Source of the DNA: Panopea generosa
Taxonomy: Eukaryota > Mollusca > Bivalvia > Adapedonta > Hiatellidae
Reading direction: 5' to 3'
DNA: 64,000 bases
NCBI GenBank assembly: GCA_029582155.1
Contig: CM055895.1
Coordinates: 21,315,004-21,379,003 of the forward strand
Made by a program: the position numbers and the translations under genes. The notes beneath the pieces were generated by a model. That model had not been told where the DNA came from. It was given only the letters and a program-made list of their open reading frames with translations, and searched no databases. Shown here in pieces: positions 50,737 through 61,812 of the stretch (position 1 is the first letter of the stretch; every line of letters starts with the position of its first letter).

Positions 50737-50908
50737 CAGTAAATATTGTACAAGCGGCCACCTCTTACTTGTCTTAAGTAGCCGCATTTGTTATTCTCCA
50801 TGTGTATTCTTTCAGAGCAAATTTATCTGCATTAAACAACAACCTGTCTTTAAATGCCACCGTTGCTCCTTCCTCTGACTGACTGCTTAATACAGGTTTG
50901 ATTGACTG
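50737..50908. mobile_element. TIR element (MITE), copy 2
   Basis: Starts TACAGTAAATATTG-TACAAGCGGCCACC and ends near CTGCTTAATACAGGTTTGAT-TGACTG. The interior (GAGCAAATTTATCTGCATTA, CAACAACCTGTCTT, TTGCTCCTTCC) matches copy 1. The right end has a small insertion, so its exact edge is uncertain. Same orientation as copy 1. Confidence 0.65.
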
Positions 50909-51485
50909 TCTGACTGATAAAGTTATATGTTAAATACATGCATATCGATTAATTCATTTTACAACTAGAAAATGGGCGTGTCTGATGTTCCTATTTTTTT
51001 CATAGACAGTATTCCTTGCTTTCTGATTAGCTGTCATTAAATTAGCAGTGTCTGGCCGCCTTTAAAAAGAAACGCAGTTAAATTATTTCTATTCTTATAG
51101 TATTTTGAGGAAAATCTGGATATTGTCGACAGTTGGTGAATGTAAATGAGATCATATATAAACATTTACTGCAGTAGCTCCCAGAGAACATCTGTGATCA
51201 ATTCCTTAAGAAACATGTCACTCGTTATTCAACTGTGCTTACTTACCATCCCTTATACTGGCTAAGTTCGGATAACAGAAGATAATCTCTTTGCTTACAA
51301 GTTGTCTCTCTTATGTCAGTCCTGAATAACATCATGTGCATGACAAAAAATGTAAAGTGTATCAGTGAACTTAGTTCTGTGACGCCTACTTTTTACTTAA
51401 CAGAAATGATGAAATAAAATGTTGCCCACTTAAAGTTGACTAATTTAGTTTTAGTTTTAGCTACTTCATTTCATCTCAATTGCAA
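50909..51485. other. spacer, nothing recognised
   Basis: AT-rich sequence without repeats or coding signal. Confidence 0.5.
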
Positions 51486-51489
51486 CTAA

Positions 51490-51625
51490 AGCTCAAAGAT
51501 TGTATGAACCGCTATCGCGACCGCTTCCTCTATAGAACCAGTACTGAGTGTAGTTTTTTCAAGTTGTGGATGGAACCTGCAACCTCTGGTATGAGTAGTC
51601 AACCATCTATCCACTATATTACGCT
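51490..51625 (-). mobile_element. tRNA-derived SINE remnant (third type)
   Basis: The minus strand has TATAGTGGATAGATGG (A-box-like, about 51618-51603) and GCAGGTTCCATCC (B-box-like, 51580-51568). A body with ACTGGTTCTATAGAGGAAGC and GGTCGCGATAGCGG follows. Box order and spacing fit a tRNA-like head, but the T loop has CCA where functional tRNAs have CGA. Not a working tRNA. The 86-codon frame at 51486-51746 is incidental. Confidence 0.5.
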
Positions 51626-51743
51626 TTGTTAAACATATAATCGTCCATAACCTTATTTTATCATAAAAGATGATCACGACACATTGGGCACGATTCTCTA
51701 TATACTTAACACGCATACATCTACAACACACGGAATATTTATA

Positions 51744-51921
51744 CATTCAAACCTGTCTTAAGCAGCCAGTCAAGAAGATAAGCAAAAGTGGTCTTTTTAG
51801 ACAGGTTGTTGCTTAATACAGGTTAATTTGTTCTTAAAGCATAGAAATGGGCTATTGCTAATATGGCTGCTTAAGACAAGTGGCTGCTTAATAGAGGTGA
51901 CCACTTATACAGGTTTGACTG
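51744..51921. mobile_element. 178-bp TIR element (MITE), copy 3
   Basis: TA-flanked (51742-51743 and 51922-51923). Begins CATTCAAACCTGTCTTAAGC and ends ACTTATACAGGTTTGACTG, with inverted ends. It is in the opposite orientation to copies 1 and 2 (GTGGTC, CAGGTTGTTGCTTAATACAG, GTGGCTGCTTAATAGAGGTG). Best-preserved termini of the three. Confidence 0.75.
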
Positions 51922-51923
51922 TA

Positions 51924-53432
51924 TATATATTTATATCAAATAACATATACTATATCAAAACAAGGCATGACTGCCATCTGTATATGGCAGTCTTATCAAC
52001 TCTGACACTTTATAGTGTATATAGAATATATTCATATGTAACAAGCAATGCGTATTTTATCAAAACAATAAATATTTACTAAACTTGGTAAACTATTTAT
52101 ATCAAACAAGACATGTTTACGAAAACAATAGTTTCTCGACCCCTTTCTTCAATATAACAAATATAACGTGTAACAAATATAAATGTTTATAACATGACAA
52201 AATATAAAAAATGACATATATACAAAAACATGACAAATATATATATATGATTATACAATTATGGACTTTCCATCTGTGCAATATGATGCGCTATGCACTA
52301 GAACAATTAATATTGACCGGTGCGGTAAATTTATTAATTGATTGAACAGTTGCCTTTTTGTCGTAACGGCATCTTTATTAGGCATAGTACCACCATTGCA
52401 AAAAGGAAGTACTTCCGTGGGGTAGTCGCATAGTGGCGGTTATAAATAATCCTCGTTTGTTCTTCTTTAAAAATACATTTTTCTTATTTTAATGCTCATT
52501 TTTTTTATTTGAATGGCATTATTGATGTATTTTGAACATTTTTTTATAGCATTGTCATGTTTGAATTGTGAAGTTCGAAAAAAATTGATGCTTGGAAATT
52601 GGGGTATGAATACATGATTTCGGAAGTCGACTTTCACTTTGTCACCAGTGTACACCTGAGCAGAAAAAAATCTCTTATATGACACATGACCCCCACTTTT
52701 CTCATCATATATGATATTGCAGAGGTTGACAAACAGTAAAATGTAAGTTTCACTTCTTTAATTTGGTACTTTCTATGAATGACAAGCCTTCAAACGTGGG
52801 TTTGCACCTATTATCGATAATTTTGCTGAAATCGGACGCCAATCTCTTGTTGACAGCAATTTGAACACATCGCCGCCGTCGGAACATTTCAGTTTTCATT
52901 GTTACCTTCGGCTATCACATGGAATTCCCATCAGATATTTTAAGTAACCGTGAAATATTGTAATTTTATGCACAGTTTTGCAGAACACAAAGTAAAAACT
53001 GTTCTATATGATATAGTATTTTGTTCAATGGGGAATTATTCTGGCTAGTCATTATTCATTTATTTATAGAACATATAATAAAAATATATATTACATGACA
53101 AAATATCAAACATGACGTACATAAAAAAAAACATGTCAAATATATATTACATGACAAAATATCAAACATGACATATACACCAGCAGGGCACATACATGTA
53201 TATCAAACTGAACATACATACAAAAACATGACAGAAAGCTGCTTGGAATTCCAAGTGAATGCCGACAGTAATAATCAAAGGTTTGACTATACCAAGCAGT
53301 AAATTTATATCATTTTAGTAATTTGGTTAACCAATACTGCACGGGCAACTAGACCAATATCTACATCTAAGATTTTTCCTATCCAAATTGACATTTTCTG
53401 TACCACGTCTTCTTTATCAATTACAACCAATG
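51924..53432. other. AT-rich spacer with a recurring ~55-bp phrase
   Basis: ACATGACAAAATATAAAAAA-type units recur at about 52194, 53094 and 53150 with AACATGACATATA and ACATGTCAAATATATA between them. This is a small decayed repeat split by about 840 bp. The palindrome GGAAGTACTTCC lies at about 52405. No gene. Confidence 0.5.
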
Positions 53433-55855
53433 TTAAACATGTATACCGTACATACCCGTGTATACCGTACATACTCGTGTATACCGTACATACTCGTGTA
53501 TATCGAACATACTCGTGTATATCGTACATACTCGTGTATGCCGTACATGTTCTTGTGTGCCATACCTACTCGTGTATACCATACATACTCGTGTTTACCA
53601 TCCGTACGCATGTATACCGTACATACTCGTGTATACCGTACATACTCGTATATACCGTACACACTCGTGAATACCGTACATACTCGTGTATGCCGTGCAT
53701 GTTCGTGTGTACCATTCATACTCTTTAAACCATACATACCCCTGTAAACCATACATACTCGTGTATACCGTACATACTCGTGAGTACCGTACTTACTCGT
53801 GTACACCATAGATACTCGTGTATACCATCCATACTCGTGTACACCGTACATACTCGTGTATACAGTACATACTCCTGTATACCCTACACACTCGTGTATA
53901 CCGTACATACTCCTGTATACTGTACAAACTTGTGTATGCCGTACATGTTCGTGTGTACCGTACATACTCGTGTAAACGGTACATACTCGTGTATACCGTA
54001 CATACTCCTGTTTACCGTACATACTCGTGCAAACCGTACGTACTCGTGTAAACCGTACATACTGCTGTATACCATACATACTCGTGTATGCCGTACATAC
54101 TAATGTATATTGTACACAGTCGTGTATATCGTACACACTCGTGTATACCGTACATACTCGTGTAAACCGTACATACTCGTGTATATCGTACATACTCGTA
54201 TATACCGTACATACTCGTCTATACCGTCAATACTCGTGTATACCGTACATATTTCTGTATGCCGTACATACTCGTGTAAACCGTACATACTGGTGTATAC
54301 CGTACATATTGGTGTATACCGCACATACTCGTGTAAACCGTACATAGTCGTGTAAACCGTACATACTCGTGTATACCATAAATACTGCTGCATACCATAC
54401 ATACTCGTGTATACCGTACATACTAATGTATATTGTACACACTCGTGTAAACCGTACATACTCCTGTATACCGTACAAACTCGTGTATGCCGTACATACT
54501 CGTGAATGCCGTACATACTCGAGTATACCATACATACTCGTGTATACCGTTCATACTCGTGTATACCGTACATACTCGTGCATATCGTACATACTCGTGT
54601 ATACCACACATATTCGTGCAAACCATACATAGTCCGTATACCATACATACTCGTGTATACTGTTCATACTCTTGTAAACCGTGCATACTCGTGTATACCG
54701 TACATACTCGTGTATACCGTACATACTCGTATATACCACACATACTCGTGTATACCACACATATTCGTGTATATCATACATACTCGTGTATACCGTACAT
54801 ACTCCTGTATACCGTACATACTCCTGTATACCGTACATACTCCTGTATACCGTAAATACTCCTGTATACCGTACATACTCGTGTATATCGTACATACTCG
54901 TGTATATCGTACATACTCGTGTATATCGTACATACTCGTGTATACCGTACATACTCGTGTATACCGTACATACTCCTGTGAACCACACATACTCGTGTAT
55001 ACCGTACATACTCGTGTATACCGTACATACTTGTGTTAACAACATATACTCGTGTATACCGCACATACTCGTGTATACCACACATACTCGTGTATATCAC
55101 ACATACTCGTGTATATCATACATACTCGTGTATACCGTACATACTCGTGTATACCGTACATACTTGTGTTAACAACATAAACTCGTGTATACCACACATA
55201 CTCGTGTATACCACACATACTTGTGTATACCGTACATACACGTGTATATCGTACATACTCGTGTATACCGTACATAATCGTGTAAACCGTACATACTGGT
55301 GTATACCGTACATACTCGTGTATACCACACATATTTGTTTAAACCATACATACTCGTGTATACCATACAAACTCGTGTATACCACACAAACTCCTGTATA
55401 CCGTACATACTCGTTTATACCGTACATACTCGTGTATATCGTACATAGTCGTGTATACCGTACATACTTGTGTTAACAACATAAACTCGTGTATACCACA
55501 CATACTCGTGTATACCACACATACTTGTGTATACCGTACATACACGTGTATATCGTACATACTCGTGTATACCGTACATAATCGTGTAAACCGTACATAC
55601 TGGTGTATACCGTACATACTCGTGTATACCACACATATTTGTTTAAACCATACATACTCGTGTATACCATACAAACTCGTGTATACCACACAAACTCCTG
55701 TATACCGTACATACTCGTTTATACCGTACATACTCGTGTATATCGTACATAGTCGTGTATATCGTACATACTCGTGTATACCGTACATACTCGTGAATAC
55801 CATACATACTCATGTATACCATACATGTTCGTGTGTACCATCCATGCTCGACTGT
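53433..55855. repeat. 19-bp minisatellite, about 127 copies, with a recent 304-bp duplication
   Basis: Monomer CATACTCGTGTATACCGTA, 19 bp. Dozens of overlapping open frames on both strands (up to 258 codons on minus, with units like YGIHEYVRYTRVC over three monomers) exist because three monomers make 57 bp, and no stop occurs in several frames. The block from 55161 is repeated at 55465 with essentially no change over about 300 bp (16 monomers). A shorter related start (TACTTGTGTTAACAACATA) is at 55028, 7 monomers earlier. No evidence of translation. Confidence 0.97.
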
Positions 55856-56250
55856 ATATTATTTATTTACAGTGCAAACGAGATGTATCATCTAATAATG
55901 CGATATCGCATGTAAGGTCTCTTCCAAAAACAACAGACAGTTGGCGTTCCAGCTAAGAAACGATTTCTCCCTTTCTATTAATATTATATGGATCAAAATT
56001 TCCTTAAAAGTCTTGTTATATTGATTTTCGCTTCAGCTTGTCGTTCGCGCAGGCTTACAAATTACGTAGCAAAGAGCGATAGGGAGGTGTCATAACATTT
56101 TCGTCATTACTGAAAGGAAAATTGTTATTCTGGGACTCAGAATACAATATTGCTGATAGGGTTGTAGCATTGTCCTCATTCGTCTGCGCCGATATATAGC
56201 TTTTACCGATAATTACTTTTACCGCGTTTGTTGTTTTTTTTTGGGTGGGT
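55856..56250. other. spacer, nothing recognised
   Basis: Contains the 12-bp palindrome TGCGATATCGCA at about 55901. No gene. Confidence 0.5.

Positions 56251-56292
<42 letters not shown>
56251..56292 (+). repeat. poly(G) run, 42 G
   Basis: An uninterrupted run of 42 G, preceded by GGGTGGGT. Such a run can form stacked G-quadruplexes and is prone to length error in sequencing, so its true length may differ. Confidence 0.95.
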
Positions 56293-56295
<3 letters not shown>

Positions 56296-56365
56296 ATTTT
56301 TCTATTTGAATTAAAGACAAGTTTTTGATATGTGATCTGTTATAGTTTCTCAAAGAGCCGAAATT

Positions 56366-56371
56366 GACTCT

Positions 56372-56418
<47 letters not shown>

Positions 56419-56502
56419 ATTCTCTCTTTTTCTCTCTCTATCTCTCCCCTTCTCTACACACACACACACACACACACAAATTCTCAATAACACGCGCGCG
56501 TG

Positions 56503-56535
<33 letters not shown>

Positions 56536-56586
56536 ACGCACACGCACACGCACACGCACACGCACACGCACACACACACACACACA
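56366..56586. repeat. (CT)n, (AC)n and (CACACG)n microsatellites
   Basis: CT run at 56366-56418, AC run at 56455-56478, alternating CG near 56492, AC run at 56503-56525 and a CACACG hexamer run at 56525-56575. The purine/pyrimidine alternation of the AC and CG parts favours left-handed DNA. Confidence 0.96.
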
Positions 56587-56984
56587 AGTAGGAATTTGCG
56601 TGCGCGCACTTTTTTCATGTTATAATTATGATTAATATATTAGCTGTATGCACATCTAGGAAAACACGCATATTCACTTTATAGACATTTTCCCATTGTA
56701 ACTTCATAGTCAATATTATATCAACTGTCTATTCATGTAAGTCATCTCATTTCATTCATCTGCCAGTTAGGTTTATCTTCCCAGGATTTCATTCATATTT
56801 GTCCTGGTATAATCTGTCGCTTGATTAATTAATTTTCAGTTTGATTATGGTAAGGTATCATAAAACGGTATTTTCGTACCCGACATCGTTTCAGTTTCAC
56901 TTATCGATTATTTTTTTTTACAATGTTGAGCTTGTCATGACACTTATGATCAATTAAAAGATTCTTAAGTGTGTGTTTTTCCAG

Positions 56985-57213
56985 AATCCAGAATAACGCA
57001 ATCGTGATGAATGCAGTTGATTGCATTGCTTCACATACCGTTCCGTTGAACAGTACTACCAAAAATGATAAAAACATTTTTAACGATTTCAGAAATGGCG
57101 AAAACCGTAACGACTTAAAAGAGTTTATTGTTACACAATTCAGAAGTATTTTTGGGAAATGCCACACTGCTGAAGAACCCGACACTTTTGGTCTCGTGAA
57201 GCCTTTATGTTAG
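56985..57213 (+). other. possible coding exon, unproven
   Basis: A 76-codon open stretch of unusually mixed composition for this window (for example NSTTKNDKNIFNDFRNGE, KEFIVTQFRSIFGKCHTAEE) ends in TAG at 57213. It is preceded by GTGTGTTTTTCCAG, a plausible splice acceptor at 56971-56984. The first ATG is at 57007. A minus-strand frame overlaps the whole stretch (56901-57185), which weakens the case. I recognise no family. Confidence 0.2.
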
Positions 57214-57955
57214 ATTAATGTCAACATTGGCGCCATATCTGTCTACAGATATAAGACGAAATGTCCTGCTTCGAAACAGGAATTTTTGTGAACAATATTT
57301 TTATCTACAAAAGAGCAATATTCTCCAACTTGCTAAAATCTTAAGAGTTGATTTTATGTATAGAAAAATGACAGAACTATCGAATTATTCTTATTATTTT
57401 TTATTATCACTGTTCTATATTCTTACCGCTCTTTAATGTCACTGTTCATTGTTCTTATTTTTCTTTGTTATCACTGTTCTTTATTCTCGCTGTTCTATAT
57501 TTTTATTGTGTTTTTTTATTCTCACTGTTTATTCTTATTGTTGTTTATTGCCACTGTTCCAGTTGTTCTTATTAACCATAACATAAACTGTTTATACAAT
57601 ATTTGTTTTACTAATTATTTATTTTACGTGAGTGTTTTTATATTACCTTCCACTATCATAAACAAATCCTCATTACATATCTTGTACAGTAAACTTAATA
57701 TATAGTCTTCTAATTATGTATTATCTATTGTACTTGAGATTGTTCCTTCTTATTACCTTCTATTATATTTTTTCTTAACTTACAGATCATTGCAATTGTG
57801 TATTTAATCTTCATTATTTATTGTTACAAATGTACTATAAATAATTATCATTACTTATTAATAATAATTTATAACTGGAGAAAACATATAATATAACTAC
57901 AGCACTCTGTGATTCGTATTTCTTTACTTTCTGGATCTTATATTAATAATGATAG
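57214..57955. other. T-rich low-complexity spacer
   Basis: TTATTCTCACTGTTCTATAT-like phrases recur at 57410-57560, giving hydrophobic open frames (57218-57705) that look like membrane segments but are low-complexity artefacts. Confidence 0.5.
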
Positions 57956-58009
<54 letters not shown>

Positions 58010-58197
58010 ACTACTGCTACTTCTACTACTACTACTTCTACTACTACTACTACTGCTATTACTACCATTACTACTACTTCTACTACTTCTAATAATAATA
58101 ATAATAATAATACTGCTGTTGCTGCTGCTGTTACTTCTACTACTTCTACTACTACTATTACTACTAATACTACTACTAATAATAATATAATAATAAA
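57956..58197. repeat. (TAC)n/(TAA)n microsatellite
   Basis: (CTA)n at 57957-58008, then impure TAC, TAA and TGC triplets. The leucine-rich frame is an artefact. Confidence 0.96.
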
Positions 58198-58750
58198 TGA
58201 AAATAATGATTATGATGTTATAATAAATAATGATAATAATAACGATTATGATGATAAAGAATTTATTTAAAGCAATGACACATTGAACAAGTCAATCGTC
58301 TATGAGGTCCTTAACTGGATAATCATAAACGTGCCGTTAATCATATGGAACAACCGGTATATGAGTGTCTCATAATATACATATGAGAATCATATGTATA
58401 TTATTTTATATGATAATTATATTATGGCTTTAATGTCTATGTAACAAACAATTGGATATGTATCTGAAGACAGTCTACAATCACGTTCAGCGAGAATGAT
58501 CATGCATTTTTTTCTGTTCTAAATTGCGTGTTTACTTTGCTTATCCTACTTCCACGAAGCACACACTATATCGCCATCTTTATCGACCCTAGTCCTCTGA
58601 GAGCGTCTAGTCATCCATACTTACTTAAGTGTTGCGGATTTGTGTATTAAGTGTACGTTTTATTCCATGGCTTTCGTCCAGCGTCGGAATGCCATTTAAT
58701 ATTTCCTAATTTAAACTATGGATCCTTGTCTGCCCTGTCGCAAATATTGC
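58198..58750. other. AT-rich spacer, nothing recognised
   Basis: No feature recognised. Confidence 0.5.
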
Positions 58751-59095
58751 GTCTGATTCATTTGATGATATCCTATTAATTAAGGTTAAAGACAACTATT
58801 GTTTTATAACTTTTCTTACACTTTGTAGTCTGATTAGTTTGATGGTGTCCGATTAATAAGGTTAAAGACAGCTATTGTTTTATAACTTTTCTTACACTTT
58901 ATAGTCTGATTGGTTTGATAGTGTCCGATTAATGTAGCTTAAAAGACAGCTATGGTTTTATAACTTTTCTTACACTTAATTGTCTGAATTGTTTGATAGT
59001 GTCCGATTAATGAAGCCAAAAGACAGCTTTTGTTTTATAACTTTTCTTACACTTTATAGTCTGATTGGTTTGATAGTGTCCGATTAAAGTAAAGC
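58751..59095. repeat. 77-bp minisatellite, about 4.5 copies
   Basis: Units start GTCTGATTGGTTTGATAGTG at 58751, 58828, 58904, 58982 and 59059 (76-78 bp apart). They contain GTCCGATTAAT, AAAGACAGCTATTG and TTTTATAACTTTTCTTACAC. The last unit is partial. Confidence 0.93.
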
Positions 59096-60120
59096 ATTTT
59101 AGATACTTGACATTTACAGGAAAACCTAAAATAGAAGAGGAAGACAAGCTTTTATTGTTTGTTTCAACTGTCAGTTTTACTATAAAACCATTAGGAGACT
59201 TTAAGTGAGGGTTCCTTGTCCATTGACGTGTTTCATTCGCTTATAGTGTTAACAAAGTGAAGGCAAACATACAAAATAATGTTTTTAAATACGCCTAATC
59301 ACTTTTGTTGTTGTTGTTTTTTCTAAATTCCCAATTCAACATGATAATAATTTCCAAATGCTTTTAAAATAGAGAATATAGTGAGAAAAATACAATTAAA
59401 CTAGGTTTCTGATGAATTAAAACAGCATTCAAGAACCTAAGTAGAAAGAAATATGTACGTGATATCTTAAATTGACCAATCAATGATACGTTTTCCACAT
59501 ACCATACATATCATGCTTTAGTTCGTATAATCAAATGGCCATCAGTAATTCATATTTATAACCATGTATGGCCGTATTATTTAGTCAAAACTCACGCGGT
59601 TTTCATTGTACCATGTATGCAGTAAAACGGCAATTATTATAACTAACACGCGATGCGACAATAAGAAAGAAAGAGACAATATGCTAAAAGACAAAGTTAT
59701 AGAAATTGTGTTTATATACTTTGTCATGAGAGCGTGCATGACGGGATACATCCAGATGTTGGTTCATTAAGCTGGGAATGGGCTAAATTGTTCTTCAGTC
59801 AAGCTTGTTACAATAAGGCACATTGTCTAATTAAAGCAATCCATCAAACTGATTATTGGTTCGCGATGATTGTACAATTGAATAATACAGTCAGAATGTC
59901 ACATTTGTTTTTGTTAATCATATATATGTTATAGGTGCGCACATGGCAACCAATTCCATACCAGACAGGTCAGATATGATTAACACGTAAAGATGCACGT
60001 GTACACGTCTGCTACACTTACACTCCCGCGCGTGTCTATACAAATTGATGTCAGCCTACAAGTTGAAGCATAGAAAGAAAGAATTGTATAAGTTATCTGA
60101 TAAAAAAAGCAACCGCTAAA
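59096..60120. other. AT-rich spacer, nothing recognised
   Basis: A 66-codon frame at 59734-59934 has no recognisable domain. No repeats. Confidence 0.45.
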
Positions 60121-60406
60121 ATTATTGATTGAATATTTAGTAATATTTTATGCCATCGAGGGCTAACAAACGATCAGTTAACCTCTGTTTCCTGGGATCC
60201 TGAAAGTTAAACGAGTACTCGAGCACACCCAATCTCTGAAAGTAACTGATAACTTCCCCACTTGAATCAGCGGTGAGAGACGAATGATAATGAGATACAA
60301 TGTCGTATATCAATCATCACGGAGACTGTTGCCGGACGAAGATTCGAACTAACGACCCCTGGATTGATAGTCAGACGCGTTACCGGCTGAGCTAATCGGA
60401 CCCGGC
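60121..60406 (-). mobile_element. SINE family 1, full-length copy (A)
   Basis: The minus strand starts GCCGGGTCCGATTAGCTCAG (60406) with a good A box (TAGCTCAGCCGG) and the same anticodon-like GACTATCAATCC. It has B-box-like GTTCGAATC, then CCGGCAACAGTCTCCGTGAT and the shared body, with GTTAGCCCTCGATGGC near 60165, ending near ATATTCAATCAAT. About 286 bp. It is the best-preserved head of the four copies and the closest to a tRNA, but the anticodon stem is mispaired, so it is not a functional tRNA gene. Confidence 0.92.
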
Positions 60407-61345
60407 TAAAAATAAAATGTAGACTTTGTTTTAGTTTCTGTTCACGATGGTGAACGGAACATTAAACACCTCTCAATCCCCATAACACCGGAGTAAACAG
60501 TACTCTATATTAGGAACTTAGTGAGCTCAATGACATTATAGTACCAGGGAAAACAACGCAGAGACAAAGTACAAAACTATAAACATTGTCAATATCTCGT
60601 CAACTTGTATACAATGTTTTAATGCAAATGCAAATAAAAACATATTGGCAAGAAAAAGAAATATAAACAAAAGAACGAAAAAAGTGAATGAGCTCGGTAT
60701 GCAGAGTTATTATTCTGTAAGACACACCACATATCTCACAGACATTGAACTAAATGGAATTTGAATCAATAATTTAAACTCAATATGAAGTTTTGATAAT
60801 ATTAGAATAAGAAAAATACGTCCAGCATAAGCCACACATTTACACATAGAATATATGTAATAATCACAATGAATATAGAGCACATATACACATGGGGTGG
60901 CAGAGAGGGTCAACCTCTTCGAATGGGCAGTAGCAAAACGGCTCCTTAGGAGATTAAACATTGGTAACGGGTGCACCTAGGTCCTCACCCCGCCGTTCCA
61001 TCATAAAACGGGACAATATGAGGGTAAATGTATATAATGTTGAATGGTGGTTTTAATTTAGATTGAACACAGCTAAAATATGAAGGAATGGGTATCCAAG
61101 GCTTGCTGTGTCATTTGTTCCTGATGTATACCTTTATTGTATCAATAATTGGAATATTTCTGTTTTCATTTTTATTTTTTAATTAAAATATAGCAATTTA
61201 ATTCATATACATGTTCAACGGACTGACGTGACAGGACGTCATCTTTGGAAAACGTTTAAGTCATTAGTTTGCGGATTGAGGTCGACAACTCCGCTGCCTA
61301 TTTCGGTTTACACTTGAAAACAAAATTACAAGACTCATTTATCAA
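60407..61345. other. spacer, no gene supported
   Basis: The segment 60890-61010 is less AT-rich and yields a minus-strand frame (60710-60976) including NLLRSRFATAHSKRLTLS. I cannot assign it to any family. Confidence 0.4.
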
Positions 61346-61400
61346 CCAATGACAAAACTACAAAGCTATAAATAGTGCATGTTACACCTGTTCAGTTCCA
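61346..61400 (+). promoter_or_regulatory. candidate RNA polymerase II core promoter
   Basis: CCAAT at 61346-61350, TATAAATA at 61367-61374 and an initiator-like TCAGTT with its A at 61394. The initiator A is 27 bases after the first T of the TATA box, within the usual spacing. A splice-donor-like ACAG|GTATGC follows at 61453-61462, so 61394-61456 could be a non-coding first exon. Base-composition coincidence is quite possible in AT-rich DNA. No downstream gene is established. Confidence 0.3.
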
Positions 61401-61479
61401 TCTGTTTCTCTTAAATTCTCTTAAATACGCAGATTACAAAACATCCTTTCTAACAGGTATGCATTTGTTCTGTTTGTAA

Positions 61480-61812
61480 GTGTGTGTTTGTGAAAGAAAA
61501 CTCATATATATTGATTGTGTGTTTGTGAAAAAAACGTCATTTATATTGATTATGTGTTTGTGAAAAAAACGTCATTTATATTGATTGTGTGTTTGTGAAA
61601 AAACGTCATTTATAGTGTGTGTTTGTGAAAAAAACGTCACATATATTGATTCAGTGTTTATGAAAATAACGTCACATATATATTGATTGTGTGTTTGTGA
61701 AAATATCGTAATATATTTTGATTATGTGTTTGTGAAAATAACTTCATATATTTTGATTGTGTGTTTATGAAAATAACATCATATATTTTGATTATGTGTG
61801 TTTGTGAAAATA
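61480..61812. repeat. 35-bp minisatellite, about 9 copies
   Basis: Monomer GTGTGTTTGTGAAAAAAACG-TCATTTATATTGATT, 35 bp, with small length changes in the A run. It lies just 3' of the promoter-like cluster and would fall in the first intron if that gene model were right. Confidence 0.92.

Noticed and set aside
53417..54193. 258-codon minus-strand open frame with a regular Tyr/Arg/Val-rich repeat
   Set aside because: It lies wholly in the 19-bp array; three units make 57 bp, so frames on both strands stay open. Many overlapping frames of similar length exist, which a gene would not show.
57218..57705. Small membrane proteins
   Set aside because: Hydrophobic frames arise from T-rich low-complexity sequence with recurring TTATTCTCACTGTTC-like phrases.
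60335..60406. Functional tRNA gene on the minus strand
   Set aside because: The anticodon stem is mispaired and the same head with the same body occurs at 32.3 kb, so it is a SINE head.
60710..60976. 88-codon minus-strand frame with FATAHSKRLTLS
   Set aside because: The GC-richer part is striking but I cannot tie it to any family; not enough to call a gene.
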